A stretch of 64,000 bases of DNA from Dietzia lutea (GCF_003096075.1 NZ_CP015450.1:1-64000); one strand, 5' to 3'. Positions 9,079 through 17,788 are shown, counted from the stretch's first letter. Made by a program: numbers and translations. The notes: a model not told the origin generated them from the sequence alone.

Positions 9079-9246
9079 ATGACCAGTATGATCACCAGCG
9101 CTCGCCCCGACACCGAGGACGCTTCTTGCTTCGCGGTGTGGCTCGTCATGGCGCCACACCCCGTTGTCGAGTTGGCACCCAAGGATCAGGGTTTCATCGC
9201 GATCAATGCCAAGTACTTCACAGAAGCGGAAGGTGACCGAGAGTGA
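9079..9246 (+). CDS. Hypothetical 55-residue protein between P450 and oxidase
   Basis: A small open frame from ATG 9079 to TGA 9246, in the only gap between the P450 and the second amine oxidase. Its stop overlaps the GTG start of the oxidase (GTGA at 9243-9246), the same coupling seen elsewhere in this operon. The product starts MTSMITSARPDTED and has one Cys, so it is not a ferredoxin. A hydrophobic centre (FAVWLVMAP) is too short for a sure membrane segment. I do not recognise a family. It may be a real small protein or only a coupling peptide for the oxidase; a second ATG at 9088 is also possible. Confidence 0.5.
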   Translation: MTSMITSARPDTEDASCFAVWLVMAPHPVVELAPKDQGFIAINAKYFTEAEGDRE

Positions 9247-10592
9247 CTTATGATGCGATCGTTGTCGGCGGAGGACTGGCGGGCCTGACCGCGGCTTATC
9301 GGCTGCAGACCGAGGGCGCTTCAGTGCTCGCCCTCGAAGCGTCGGATCGTCCGGGTGGCCGCGTTCTCAACGAGTATCTCAACGGCAACCCCGTCGAGGG
9401 AGGCGGCGAATGGGTGAATCCCGAGAGCGAGCAATACGTCGATCTCATCCGCGAGGTGGGGGGAGACGTGTATCCGGTTCGGGAGGGGGGTGACAGTATC
9501 TGGCACTACGAAGGTGAGAACGTTCGCTACAGCGACTGGAAACCTCCGCTGAATGGCGACGATTCAGCGTTTCTGCACGCCGTCGAGGCGCTCCAAGCCA
9601 TCGCAGCGGACATCCCGATCGATGCGCCGTGGGATGCCGAACGCGCAGTGGACCTGGATCGGAGGACTGTCGCCGAATTTCTCGACGCGGAGGCTGGCGA
9701 CGCCGCTGCGCGCGCGTACCTCGATGTGCGGATGCAGATGACGTACGGCCTGGCACCGTCGCGGGTTTCCCTGCTGTATGCCGCGGCGGCTGTCGCCTCG
9801 TTCGGCCTGCCCTGGTCGCAGGCCGTCAGAGGCGCGCTGCGCGTGAAAGGGGGGCCCCAGGATGTCGCGATCCGGCTCGCGGAGCGCCTCGGCGACTCCA
9901 TGAGGTACGGCTCGCCGGTGCTGGCGATCGACAACAGCACCCGCGGTGAAGTGCGAGTCGTGACCCCGAACGGGACGCACCTAGCTCGTCGAGTTGTCGT
10001 TGCCATGAATCCTCTGGATGCGCGGCTCATCGACTTCACGCCGGAGCTGCCCCCGAGGCGTGAGTTGCTCCACAGGCAGACGCAGAACGGGTTGGTCATC
10101 AAGATGCACCTGTTGTACGAAACGCCATTCTGGCGCGATGCCGGTCTCAGCGGGGGGAGCGTCAGCGACCTGAGCGCCTTGCCTTGCACCTTCGACAACA
10201 CCCCGGACGGCGTGACCGATATCGGGATTCTCGGTGGGTTCGTCGGCCACCACGGATCCCATAGTCGGAACCTTGGGTTGCCGCACGGCTTCTTCGACGA
10301 CGCCGCCAAACGCCGCGAGCTGGTAGTGGAGTCGATCGCACGCCGCTTCGGCCCCGAAGCCCACAACTACCTAGAGTACCGCGAGACCGATTGGCTTCGC
10401 GAACCGTACATCTCGTGTGTTGACAGCCCGATGCCACCCGGCCTCATGACGTTGGTCGGAGACGCGACGGTCGCTCCATGCGGCGACATCCACTGGGCTT
10501 CGTCCGAGATGTCACTCCGCTATCGGGGGTCGATGGCCGGCGCCGTCCACGAAGGCGCGCGCGCGGCGACCGAAGTCCTCGCAGGCCTCTGA
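9243..10592 (+). CDS. Flavin monoamine oxidase-like protein 2
   Basis: A 449-residue FAD-dependent amine oxidase, distinct from the copy at 3938. It starts MTYDAIVVGGGLAGLTAAYR, has LEASDRPGGRVLNEY at residues 32-46, and closes with GDIHWASSEMSLRYRGSMAGAV, the C-terminal FAD-binding element. The GTG start lies in the GTGA overlap with the 55-residue frame. It is the last gene of the plus-strand amine cluster; after it come only transposon remnants. The reaction should be amine to imine plus peroxide; the substrate is unknown. Confidence 0.91.
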   Translation: MTYDAIVVGGGLAGLTAAYRLQTEGASVLALEASDRPGGRVLNEYLNGNPVEGGGEWVNPESEQYVDLIREVGGDVYPVREGGDSIWHYEGENVRYSDWKPPLNGDDSAFLHAVEALQAIAADIPIDAPWDAERAVDLDRRTVAEFLDAEAGDAAARAYLDVRMQMTYGLAPSRVSLLYAAAAVASFGLPWSQAVRGALRVKGGPQDVAIRLAERLGDSMRYGSPVLAIDNSTRGEVRVVTPNGTHLARRVVVAMNPLDARLIDFTPELPPRRELLHRQTQNGLVIKMHLLYETPFWRDAGLSGGSVSDLSALPCTFDNTPDGVTDIGILGGFVGHHGSHSRNLGLPHGFFDDAAKRRELVVESIARRFGPEAHNYLEYRETDWLREPYISCVDSPMPPGLMTLVGDATVAPCGDIHWASSEMSLRYRGSMAGAVHEGARAATEVLAGL

Positions 10593-10797
10593 CACCGGGC
10601 AGCACGTCAAGCGCGAGGCAGCCGAGCGGGGCCCCGAAGAGCGGAAACGCTGTGTCGGGGCCCTTCTCGCTCGACTTGGCTCAGTTCAAAGTGGGGTCAA
10701 TTCTATTGATGTCTTGGCCAGGCGTCGAGGGGTGCCCTGGGGCTGGTTTTTCCGCACTAAGCGGGTGGTGCGGGGGTGGCCGGTAGACTCTTTCGGT

Positions 10798-10866
10798 GTG
10801 AGCCCGTACGTCCGGACCGTCAAGACCGCCTCGGGCGCGAGGGCCGTGCAGGTCGAACCGCTGTGA
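10798..10866 (+). pseudogene. IS1634-type transposase, N-terminal remnant
   Basis: From GTG 10798 a short frame reads VSPYVRTVKTASGARAVQV and then ends at TGA 10864-10866. It matches closely the start of the IS1634-type transposase at 60500 on the minus strand (VSPWVRKVRTASGATAVQI). Only about 20 residues remain. The flanking 10593-10797 and 10867-11160 hold no gene I can support and are likely IS debris ending the amine cluster. Confidence 0.6.
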
Positions 10867-11160
10867 GTCTTGGGGTGGCTGGTCTGGGACCGGCTGGCAA
10901 GGATACGAGCTGCCCGCATCACCCCGGTCGTGACTCATGAACCGGCCGGCCCCCTCGGGGTGCCCTACTAGGGATTTGTCCAACCGGGGTGAGGCAGCCG
11001 ACGCCGTCCTGGCCCACCTCGGTGACTTGATCAGAAGGCTGTCCGTTCCATAATGAACGTGACTGATCTCAGTGCTGCCCCGAAGTGACTCTTACCCAGA
11101 CCGGCGCCGGCCACCAGCGGCCGGACCGCTGTCCCCTGAGTAGGAAGGACCCGAGCCGCT

Positions 11161-11891
11161 ATGACCATCGTCGCGCATGCTCACTTATTCGTCATCGGCG
11201 TCCACACCCACGCCCGTAATCACGACTTGGCAGTCCTGGCTGCCACTGGTGAGGTGATCGATACCGCCCAGTTCCCGACGACCGCCGCGGGGATGGACCG
11301 CGCGATTTCGTGGGCCGCGCGCCGCACCGGCGGCGATCAGGCCGCGCTCTGGGTGATCGAGGGCGTCACCTCATACGGCGCCGGTCTTGCGGCGGCCTGC
11401 GAACGGGCCGGTTAAGAGGTTGTGGAAGCGGCCCGGATGAGCACTCGGGCCAATCGAGGGGTGGGCAAATCCGACCCGCACGATGCTCATCGCATCACTG
11501 CTGCGGTACTCGTTCTGGAGTGCGACCAATTGCGCCGTCCGCGCTTGGCTGACGGTGTGCGGGCCGCGCTGCGGGTACTTGTGACCGCCCGTGATCACAT
11601 GACCTCCGAGCGCACCGCCACCATCAACGCACTGATCGCGCGTCTGCGTACCGTCGACCTTGGCATCGACGCCCGCCGAGTACTGACGAGCACGCAGCTC
11701 GTCACCATCTCCCGGTGGCGTGCACGTGATGAGGACCTCGGTATCGCCACCGCCGAAGCGAGACCCTCCGTCTTGCCAAACTTGTAGTCGCATTCGACGA
11801 ACAGATCGCCGCCAACACCAGCCGGATGACCGAAATTGTCAAGGCAAGCCAGGCCACCTCACTGCTGGTTAAGACCGGCGCTGGACCGTGA
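11161..11891 (+). pseudogene. IS110-family transposase, degenerate
   Basis: The frame starts MTIVAHAHLFVIGVHTHAR, the typical IS110 N terminus, but the first catalytic Asp of the DEDD set (usually GVDTHAR) is a His. A TAA at 11413-11415 interrupts the frame, which then continues with the conserved KSDPHDAHRIT region (residues about 100-110). A frameshift near 11760 leads to ETLRLAKLVVAFDEQIAANT, and a missing G near 11888 breaks the GxGPVTA motif. The C-terminal Ser-containing domain is gone. This is a dead IS110 copy abutting the acyl-CoA dehydrogenase gene. Confidence 0.85.
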
Positions 11892-11917
11892 CGGCCGCCG
11901 CGATGCGTTGGTGCCGT

Positions 11918-13108
11918 TCAGTGGAACGCGGAGTGTCCGGTCATGGCCTGGCCAACGACGAGGGTGTGCATTTCGACGGTGCCTTCGTAGGTGAGCACGG
12001 ATTCGAGGTTGTTCATGTGCCGGATCACGGGGTATTCCAGCGAGATGCCGTTGGCGCCGAGGATGGTGCGCGCCGTACGGCAAATCTCGAGCGCCTCGCG
12101 CACGTTGTTGAGCTTGCCCAGGCTGACTTGCTCGGGTCGGAGTTTTCCGGCGTCCTTGTACCGTCCGAGGTGCAGTGCGAGCAGGACGCCTTTGGTGTAC
12201 TCGAGGTTCATGTCGACGAGTTTTTGCTGGGTGAGTTGGTAGCCGGAGATGGGTTTGCCGAATTGGGTGCGTTCGTTTGCGTAGGACAGCGCGGCGGCGA
12301 GGGATGACCGGGCGGCGCCCATGGCTCCCCAGACGATGCCGTAGCGGGCCTCGTTGAGGCAGCTGAGCGGTCCCTTGAGGCCGCGGACCTCGGGTAGCGC
12401 CGCGGAGTGGGGGAGCCGTACGCCGTCGAGCACGATTTCGCCGGTCACCGAGGCGCGCAGCGAGAGCTTGTGTTTGATTTCGGGGGCGGAGAAGCCGGGG
12501 GTGTCGGTGGGTACGACGAACCCGCGTACGCCCTGGTCGGTCTGGGCCCACACGACAGCGACGTCGGCGACCGAGGAGTTGGTGATCCACATCTTCCGGC
12601 CGTCGAGGATCCAGTCGTTGCCGTCGCGGCGGGCGCGGGTGCGCATGCTGCCGGGGTCCGACCCGATGTCTGGCTCGGTCAGTCCGAAGCACCCGATTGC
12701 CTCGCCGGCGGCCATGCGCGGCAGCCACTCCTGCTTCTGCTGCTCCGACCCCCAGCGCCAGATCGCGAACATGGCCAGCGACCCCTGGACCGAGACCAGC
12801 GAGCGAACGCCCGAGTCGGTGGCCTCCAGCTCGAGGCAGGCCAGGCCATACTCGGTCGCGGACATGCCGGCACAGCCGTAGCCGTCCAGGTGCATGCCGA
12901 ACACACCCAGCGCGCCGAGCTCCTTTGCGAGGCCGCGGACGTCCTCGATCGCACCCTGCTCGAACCACTCGGCGACGTGCGGGTCGATCCGCTCGTTGCA
13001 CAGCTGACGGACGGAGTCGCGCACGGCCTTCTCGTCGGCAGAGAGCAGGTCGTCTATTCCTGCGGGGTCGAGCGGCTCGAACGGCGGCGAGGCGGTCGTC
13101 GTACTCAT
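11918..13108 (-). CDS. gcdH: Glutaryl-CoA dehydrogenase (acyl-CoA dehydrogenase family)
   Basis: A 396-residue acyl-CoA dehydrogenase most like glutaryl-CoA dehydrogenase, which oxidises and decarboxylates glutaryl-CoA to crotonyl-CoA using FAD and ETF. Marks shared with the human enzyme are CFGLTEPDIGSDPGSM, WITNSSVADVAVVWA, LSCLNEARYGIVWG and the catalytic Glu near residue 375 in TYEGTVEMHTLVVG. The ATG at 13108 overlaps the stop of the CoA-transferase gene by four bases (ATGA). A longer in-frame extension up to 14095 is only an open frame antisense-free overlap with that gene and is not used. The pair points to a glutarate branch of lysine, cadaverine or piperidine-type catabolism. Confidence 0.9.
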   Translation of the reverse strand: MSTTTASPPFEPLDPAGIDDLLSADEKAVRDSVRQLCNERIDPHVAEWFEQGAIEDVRGLAKELGALGVFGMHLDGYGCAGMSATEYGLACLELEATDSGVRSLVSVQGSLAMFAIWRWGSEQQKQEWLPRMAAGEAIGCFGLTEPDIGSDPGSMRTRARRDGNDWILDGRKMWITNSSVADVAVVWAQTDQGVRGFVVPTDTPGFSAPEIKHKLSLRASVTGEIVLDGVRLPHSAALPEVRGLKGPLSCLNEARYGIVWGAMGAARSSLAAALSYANERTQFGKPISGYQLTQQKLVDMNLEYTKGVLLALHLGRYKDAGKLRPEQVSLGKLNNVREALEICRTARTILGANGISLEYPVIRHMNNLESVLTYEGTVEMHTLVVGQAMTGHSAFH

Positions 13109-14247
13109 CGGTGGTTCTCCTTGGTTAGCCAGTGGCGGATCTGGTCGTTGTGCTGGCCCAGCCGCGGCGGCGGAGTGTAGGCGTCGATCGGGGTGCGCGA
13201 GAAGGTGAGCGGGCTGCGCACCTGGGGCGAGGCGTCGCCGCCGACCTCGACGATCGGTTCGAGGCCGAGGCTCGCGGCGAGGCCGAACGCGTCGGCGATG
13301 TCGCCGACCTTGCCCGCCGGAACGCCGACCGCGGTCAGACGCTGCGTCCAGGCCTCGACGGTGCCGGCGGCGAGCGCGTCCTCGAGGGCCGCAACGAGGG
13401 CGTGCCGGTGCCGGACCCGGTCGCCGTTGGTGGTGAAGCGCGGATCGGTGGCGAGCCCGGGCCGCCCGAGCACCCGGGCGAGGTTCCGGAACTGGCGGTC
13501 GTTGCCGCAACACAGCGCGAGCTGTCCGTCTTTTGCAGCGAGGGTCTCGTAGGGCGCGATGGACGGGTGCCGGTTCCCCATGCCGCCGGGCGCGGTGCCG
13601 GTCGCCAGGAAGGCCGAGGCTTGGTTGGCCAGCGACCCGAGCAGGCTGGACAGGAGGTTCACCTCGATGCGCTGGCCAAGGCCGTCCCGTTGCCGGGCGT
13701 GCAGAGCGGCGAGGATCGCAACCACGGCGTCCTTGGAGGTGAGCACGTCGACGAGGGCAACGCCGGCCTTCGTGGGCTCGCCCGGAGGGCCGGTGATGCT
13801 CATCAGCCCGCCAACCGCCTGGACCAGGAAGTCGTAGCCGGGCAGGCCGGCTCCGCCGGCCGAGCCGAAGCCGGTGATCGAGCAGTAGACGACACCGGGG
13901 TTGCTCGCGCTGACCTCGCCGTAGCCGAGCCCGCGACGATCCAGCGCGCCCGCCTTGAAATTCTCCACGACCACATCGGCGCGACGGGCGAGTTCGCGCG
14001 CCAGCGCCAGGTCTGACGGATCGCTGAGGTCGAGTTCGATGGACTGCTTTGACCGGTTGGCGCACTCGAAGTACGAGCTCGAGTTTCCGGTCCACGGTGG
14101 CCCCCAGTTCCGGGTGTCGTCACCCATACCGGACCGCTCGACCTTGATCACCTTGGCGCCGAGGTCGGCCAGAGTAGCGGTGGCGAGCGGTCCCGCCAGC
14201 ACACGGCTGAAGTCCGCGACCACAATGCCCTCCAACGGCCGGCTCAT
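13105..14247 (-). CDS. CaiB/BaiF-family CoA-transferase
   Basis: A 380-residue type III CoA-transferase. The N terminus reads PLEGIVVADFSRVLAGP, followed by LADLGAKVIKVE; the conserved catalytic Asp is in ALVDVLTSKDAV near residue 170. ATG at 14247 is chosen because family members start at this point; ATG 14274 is an alternative. It directly precedes and overlaps gcdH, so it probably charges glutarate (from succinyl-CoA or another donor) to glutaryl-CoA, as in the human SUGCT/GCDH pathway. The donor cannot be read from sequence. Confidence 0.88.
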   Translation of the reverse strand: MSRPLEGIVVADFSRVLAGPLATATLADLGAKVIKVERSGMGDDTRNWGPPWTGNSSSYFECANRSKQSIELDLSDPSDLALARELARRADVVVENFKAGALDRRGLGYGEVSASNPGVVYCSITGFGSAGGAGLPGYDFLVQAVGGLMSITGPPGEPTKAGVALVDVLTSKDAVVAILAALHARQRDGLGQRIEVNLLSSLLGSLANQASAFLATGTAPGGMGNRHPSIAPYETLAAKDGQLALCCGNDRQFRNLARVLGRPGLATDPRFTTNGDRVRHRHALVAALEDALAAGTVEAWTQRLTAVGVPAGKVGDIADAFGLAASLGLEPIVEVGGDASPQVRSPLTFSRTPIDAYTPPPRLGQHNDQIRHWLTKENHR

Positions 14248-14338
14248 GCCCGCTCCCCACAGCCCAGCCAGCACCGCCCGCCGAGGCGGGACGAGAGTCG
14301 TCCAGCGTGACGAGTTGAATGTTCGCGTGCTCCGGTGT

Positions 14339-15994
14339 TCACGTGCGTGATCCGTCGTGGACGTTCGACATCAGGCGCCGCTGGGCTTCGGTGGACAGCG
14401 GCGCGCCGCCGTCCCGCCTCGGATCCACGGCAGCGTCCCAGTGACCGGAAGCATCGCGTGCAGCGATCTGAACGCTGGCGAAGTAGGGGTCGTAGTTTAG
14501 GGCGTGGCGGTTGACGACGTACCCATGGCGTTCGAGGTCCGAGCACAGATGGGCAGGAAGGCGCCCCTCTGCTTCGATCGCGCCACCCTGACAGTCGACG
14601 CGGGGAGCAGACACCGCTTCTACTGGTGTCATGTCGTGATCGAGGAGGTTGACGAGGGTCTGCGTGATCGCTGTGACGATGCGCGTCGCGCCGAGGGCGC
14701 CGATTGCCACCTGCAGCTTTCCTGTTTCGTCGACCACGAAGGTCGGCGAGATGCTCGAGGGAGGGCGCTTCCCCGGACCGATCGAGTCGATGAACCCCGG
14801 CCTTGGGTTGAACGAGTTCATCAGGTTGTTGAACAGGGCGCCGGTTCCTTCCGGGATCACGCCGGCGCTGTAACCGAGAGAATGCGTCAGCGAGACGCTG
14901 TTGCCGTGGTCGTCGACCACGATGACGTGGGTCGTGTCGGGCGACTCGACCGAGACGGGCGGCGTGACGGCTAGGCGTTCGCCCCGTCGCATCCGGTCCG
15001 CCTGGTCGCGCACCGCAGCTGGGTCGAGCAGCGCCTCGATCGCCGACCGTCCACCCGGATCGGCGCCGATCCGGTGGCGTGAGTCCATGGCGTACTTCAT
15101 CGCCTCGACGACGAGGGAAATCTTCGGTGCGGCGTGCGGGTCGTACCCGCTCAACTCGAAGTTCTCCAGCACGCGCAGCATTTGGCAGATCATCAAACCG
15201 CCGAGCGGGGGAGCAGTCGAGTAGATCCGCCGCCCGCGGTAGGTCAGCGTCAGGGGGTCGAATGCCCGCGCTCTGTACCCGTGCAGATCCTCCAGCGTGA
15301 CGTGCCCACCGTGCCGCTCGAACTCCGCGGCGATCACCCGGCCGATCTCACCATCGTAGAAGGAGCGGTACCCCTGCTCGGCCATCACGTCGAGCGTGCG
15401 TGCCAGGTCGTCCTGTACGCAGACCTCTCCCAGCTGGAGCAGGCGGCCGTCGCGTGCGAAAACCTCTGCCGCAGCCGGGGTGGCCGTCATGCGCTCGAGC
15501 GCCGACGCGCGGCCGGGCTGGCCTGGGGCCTCGAACAGGACAGCCGTCTGTGAGGAGGTCGGGAACCCTTCGCGCGCTGCCCGCGCAGCTGGCTCAACGA
15601 TGGCCCGCCACGGAAGCGAGCCCCACTGCTCGTGCGCCCTGCCCAATCCGTCGGCGGTTCCCGGTACGCCGACTGCTTGATACCCGATGTCGTTGCGTAG
15701 GCCGTCGACCGCGTAACCGAATCTGTCTGGCATCAGGGACCCAGCGGAATCAGCCCACTGATCCGGCCGCGCGCGGCTGCCTGCATAAGTGGAGAAGTCA
15801 AGGCCGTGGACCCGACGGCGCTCGCCGTCCCAGTAGAGCAGCGCTCCGTAACCCCCCAATCCGGCCATCGGCGGTACCACCACACACTGCATCAACGCGA
15901 CGGCGACGGCGGCGTCCATCGCGTTGCCGCCGCGCTCCAGGATGTCCCACCCCACTTCTGCAGCCCTCATCTCCGGGCAGACCACGACAGCCAA
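14339..15994 (-). CDS. Gamma-glutamyltranspeptidase family protein
   Basis: A 551-residue Ntn-hydrolase of the gamma-glutamyltransferase family, made as a precursor that cuts itself before the nucleophile Thr354 in the DTTHVIVVDDHGNSVS motif. Other family marks are GGNAMDAAVAVAL near residue 22, GVPGTADGL near 110, the GTGALFNNLMNSFNPRPG loop and PPSSISPTFV. No signal peptide is seen, so it may be cytoplasmic, unlike secreted GGTs. Next to a PuuB-like oxidase cluster it could remove gamma-glutamyl groups, but it may also be an acylase-type member. An IS3 remnant lies upstream. Confidence 0.88.
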   Translation of the reverse strand: MAVVVCPEMRAAEVGWDILERGGNAMDAAVAVALMQCVVVPPMAGLGGYGALLYWDGERRRVHGLDFSTYAGSRARPDQWADSAGSLMPDRFGYAVDGLRNDIGYQAVGVPGTADGLGRAHEQWGSLPWRAIVEPAARAAREGFPTSSQTAVLFEAPGQPGRASALERMTATPAAAEVFARDGRLLQLGEVCVQDDLARTLDVMAEQGYRSFYDGEIGRVIAAEFERHGGHVTLEDLHGYRARAFDPLTLTYRGRRIYSTAPPLGGLMICQMLRVLENFELSGYDPHAAPKISLVVEAMKYAMDSRHRIGADPGGRSAIEALLDPAAVRDQADRMRRGERLAVTPPVSVESPDTTHVIVVDDHGNSVSLTHSLGYSAGVIPEGTGALFNNLMNSFNPRPGFIDSIGPGKRPPSSISPTFVVDETGKLQVAIGALGATRIVTAITQTLVNLLDHDMTPVEAVSAPRVDCQGGAIEAEGRLPAHLCSDLERHGYVVNRHALNYDPYFASVQIAARDASGHWDAAVDPRRDGGAPLSTEAQRRLMSNVHDGSRT

Positions 15995-16089
15995 GGCGCA
16001 CCTCCGTAGAACGTTGTAGTACGGTTGTGCGTATTAGATTACCAGAACCAGCTCAATTCGGTGGCAGCGGGCGCGCAGGAAGCCCCGGC

Positions 16090-16385
16090 GTGAAACGCTC
16101 GAACTCCGTGCTGGGCATTGATCACGGCGCGGTTCACCGCGTGGCGGCCCAGCTCGGGTACGGCACCGAATCCGTGCAGTCTTGGGAGCGTCAGGCCGAT
16201 TCTGACGAGGACCAGGTGGCAGGGGTCATCACGAGCGATGCAGCGAAGCTGAAGGCCCTCGGACAGTAAGTCCGCGAGCTCAAGCGAGCCAACGAGATAT
16301 TGAAGGGGGCAGCGAGTTTCTTGGGGCGGAGCTTGATGGGAAAGTGCGTTATCCGATTCTTCACGGATCGCAAGCGCTACAGGGT
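16090..16385 (+). pseudogene. IS3-family OrfA remnant
   Basis: Reading in one frame gives a helix-turn-helix-like segment (HGAVHRVAAQLGYGTESVQSW) and, past an in-frame TAA at 16267-16269, the typical IS3 OrfA leucine-zipper end VRELKRANEILKGA. A one-base shift then follows in the SFLGAELD region. The start and the OrfB integrase are missing. The rest of 16386-16742 holds no gene I can support. Confidence 0.65.
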
Positions 16386-16742
16386 CGGTAGTCCCGGTGC
16401 GATCAGGCTGTTAGGCGCGCCTGAGGAAGGCCCGCCAGTCCTCGGGGCGAGCGGGACAAGCTCGTCGCAGTGAACCGTCCTGGCCGTTTATGTCGACCAG
16501 GGGATGATTGCGGAACTCGCACACAGATTGCGAGAGGCGCAACGCCCGAAGCGAGAACGCCAGTTCGGAGGCGCTCCACAGTGACCATAGAGTTCCTTCG
16601 ACTTTACATAAGATAGCTTATCGGCGTTAACATATTCGCTGGCAGGACGCTTTTTCGGCGCGCATTCCGCTCAGGGCAGGGGGCGTAAACGGCTGCCCTG
16701 AGCGGGTTTGGCGATTGCTTTTGAGGACGCCGGGCTGTTGCC

Positions 16743-17075
16743 CTAGTTGGCAGCTGCGTATGCGGCGGCTACGTCAGCGGGAATCCGTCCGCGGTCGGAG
16801 ACGTCGTAGCCATTGTTTCGGGCCCACTCGCGTATCGCTTTGGTGTTTCCGGACGGGGCCGCAGTCTTGCGGGCGGTCTTGGCCTTACTTCCGGTCACCC
16901 GATGGCCGGCCTCGATGTACGGCGCCACGGCCTTCCGGAACTCCTCGGCGTTGTCATCGCCGAGGTCGATGGTGTACTCCTTGCCCTCAAAGGCAAAAGA
17001 GATAGTGTTCGCCGTCTCGCCTAGGTCGGTTCCGTCGAGATCGTCGATGAATCTCACCCGAAATTGCTGAGCCAT
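16743..17075 (-). CDS. lsr2: Lsr2-family nucleoid-associated protein
   Basis: A 110-residue Lsr2 protein, the actinobacterial counterpart of H-NS, which bridges AT-rich DNA and silences foreign genes. The N-terminal dimerisation domain reads VRFIDDLDGTDLGETANTISF; the C-terminal DNA-binding domain has the minor-groove AT-hook-like core DRGRIP near residue 95, preceded by IREWARNNGYDVS. The length equals that of chromosomal Lsr2. The linker is rich in Lys and Ala. Being next to plasmid backbone genes, it is probably a plasmid-encoded silencer that limits the cost of the element. Confidence 0.95.
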   Translation of the reverse strand: MAQQFRVRFIDDLDGTDLGETANTISFAFEGKEYTIDLGDDNAEEFRKAVAPYIEAGHRVTGSKAKTARKTAAPSGNTKAIREWARNNGYDVSDRGRIPADVAAAYAAAN

Positions 17076-17210
17076 TGCTTCCCCCTACTGTGGTGCCTGT
17101 CTTTGTGGGGTCTCAGTATGCATGAAGCAGATAAGTGACGCGCAATAGTATTCTCTGTCGCTTCATGCTGGGAGCTGTATCCCGGTTGTGTGCGGTGTGG
17201 ACAGCAAAGG

Positions 17211-17468
17211 TCACCCGTAGTGGTAGCGGCAGGTGGCGATACGGACTTCCGTGTCGGTGACTTTGTAGACGAGTCGGTGCTCGTCGGTAATGCGTCTGGA
17301 CCAGTAGCCGGCGAAGTCGTATTTGAGGGGTTCGGGTTTGCCGATGCCTTCATTGCCGTTGCGGGTGATGTCTTGCAGGAGCAGGTTGATGCGTTTGAGG
17401 ATCTTGCGGTCCTGTTGTTGCCACCAGAGGTAGTCCTGCCAGGCGTTGTCGTCCCAGACGAGCAGCAC
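17211..17468 (-). CDS. yoeB: YoeB-family toxin
   Basis: An 85-residue Txe/YoeB ribosome-dependent mRNA interferase. It starts MLLVWDDNAWQDYLWWQQQD and ends RIATCRYHYG, both diagnostic of YoeB; the WSRRITDEHRLVYKV segment carries the conserved catalytic Arg, Glu and His region. The gene follows the antitoxin by one base, as in known yefM-yoeB operons. It would stabilise the plasmid by killing or halting cells that lose it. It appears intact. Confidence 0.95.
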   Translation of the reverse strand: MLLVWDDNAWQDYLWWQQQDRKILKRINLLLQDITRNGNEGIGKPEPLKYDFAGYWSRRITDEHRLVYKVTDTEVRIATCRYHYG

Positions 17469-17469
17469 G

Positions 17470-17727
17470 TCAGTCTTCGTCGAGCAGGTCGCGCGCCTGG
17501 CCGCGGCCGGACTCGAGACGTTCCATCGCGTCGAGAAGCCTGCGCGCGTTGGCTGGCGAGCGCATGAGGTGGGCGGTCTCGCGCAGCGACTCGTAGTCGT
17601 CGAGGGAGACCATCACCACCGGTTCGTGACCGGCGCGGGTGATGATGACTTCCTCGCGGTCGTTGGTGACCCCGTCGAGGACTTCGGCGTAGCGGGCCCG
17701 GGACTCGGTGTAGCTCATGGTTTTCAT
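17470..17727 (-). CDS. yefM: YefM/Phd-family antitoxin
   Basis: An 85-residue antitoxin. The N-terminal DNA-binding and dimer part reads MSYTESRARYAEVLDGV and EEVIITRAGHEPVVMVSLDDYESL, typical of YefM; the C-terminal acidic tail binds YoeB. It precedes the toxin gene, so translation of antitoxin comes first. A perfect palindrome just upstream, holding TGTACA cores and the ribosome-binding site, should mediate autorepression by the YefM-YoeB complex. Confidence 0.95.
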   Translation of the reverse strand: MKTMSYTESRARYAEVLDGVTNDREEVIITRAGHEPVVMVSLDDYESLRETAHLMRSPANARRLLDAMERLESGRGQARDLLDED

Positions 17728-17733
17728 GTCAAC

Positions 17734-17763
17734 CCCTCCTGTACGTAATAGTGTACAGGAGGG
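17734..17763 (-). promoter_or_regulatory. Operator palindrome for yefM-yoeB
   Basis: Arms CCCTCCTGTAC (17734-17744) and GTACAGGAGGG (17753-17763) are perfect reverse complements around an 8-base spacer. Each arm carries a TGTAC half-site, known from YefM operators. On the gene strand the promoter-proximal arm supplies AGGAGGGG, the ribosome-binding site six bases before the antitoxin ATG, so binding (or RNA folding) could block both transcription and translation. Confidence 0.8.
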
Positions 17764-17788
17764 ATTGTGGGTGGAGCTGGCTGCGCGG

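Noticed and set aside
9079-9246. Small frame after the P450 taken as a ferredoxin
   Set aside because: It has one Cys, so it cannot bind an iron-sulphur cluster; kept only as a hypothetical protein.
13109-14095. A 725-codon minus-strand frame (11918-14095) suggesting a fusion with the acyl-CoA dehydrogenase
   Set aside because: The extra N-terminal part is an out-of-frame shadow of the CoA-transferase gene, Arg/Pro-rich and without motifs.
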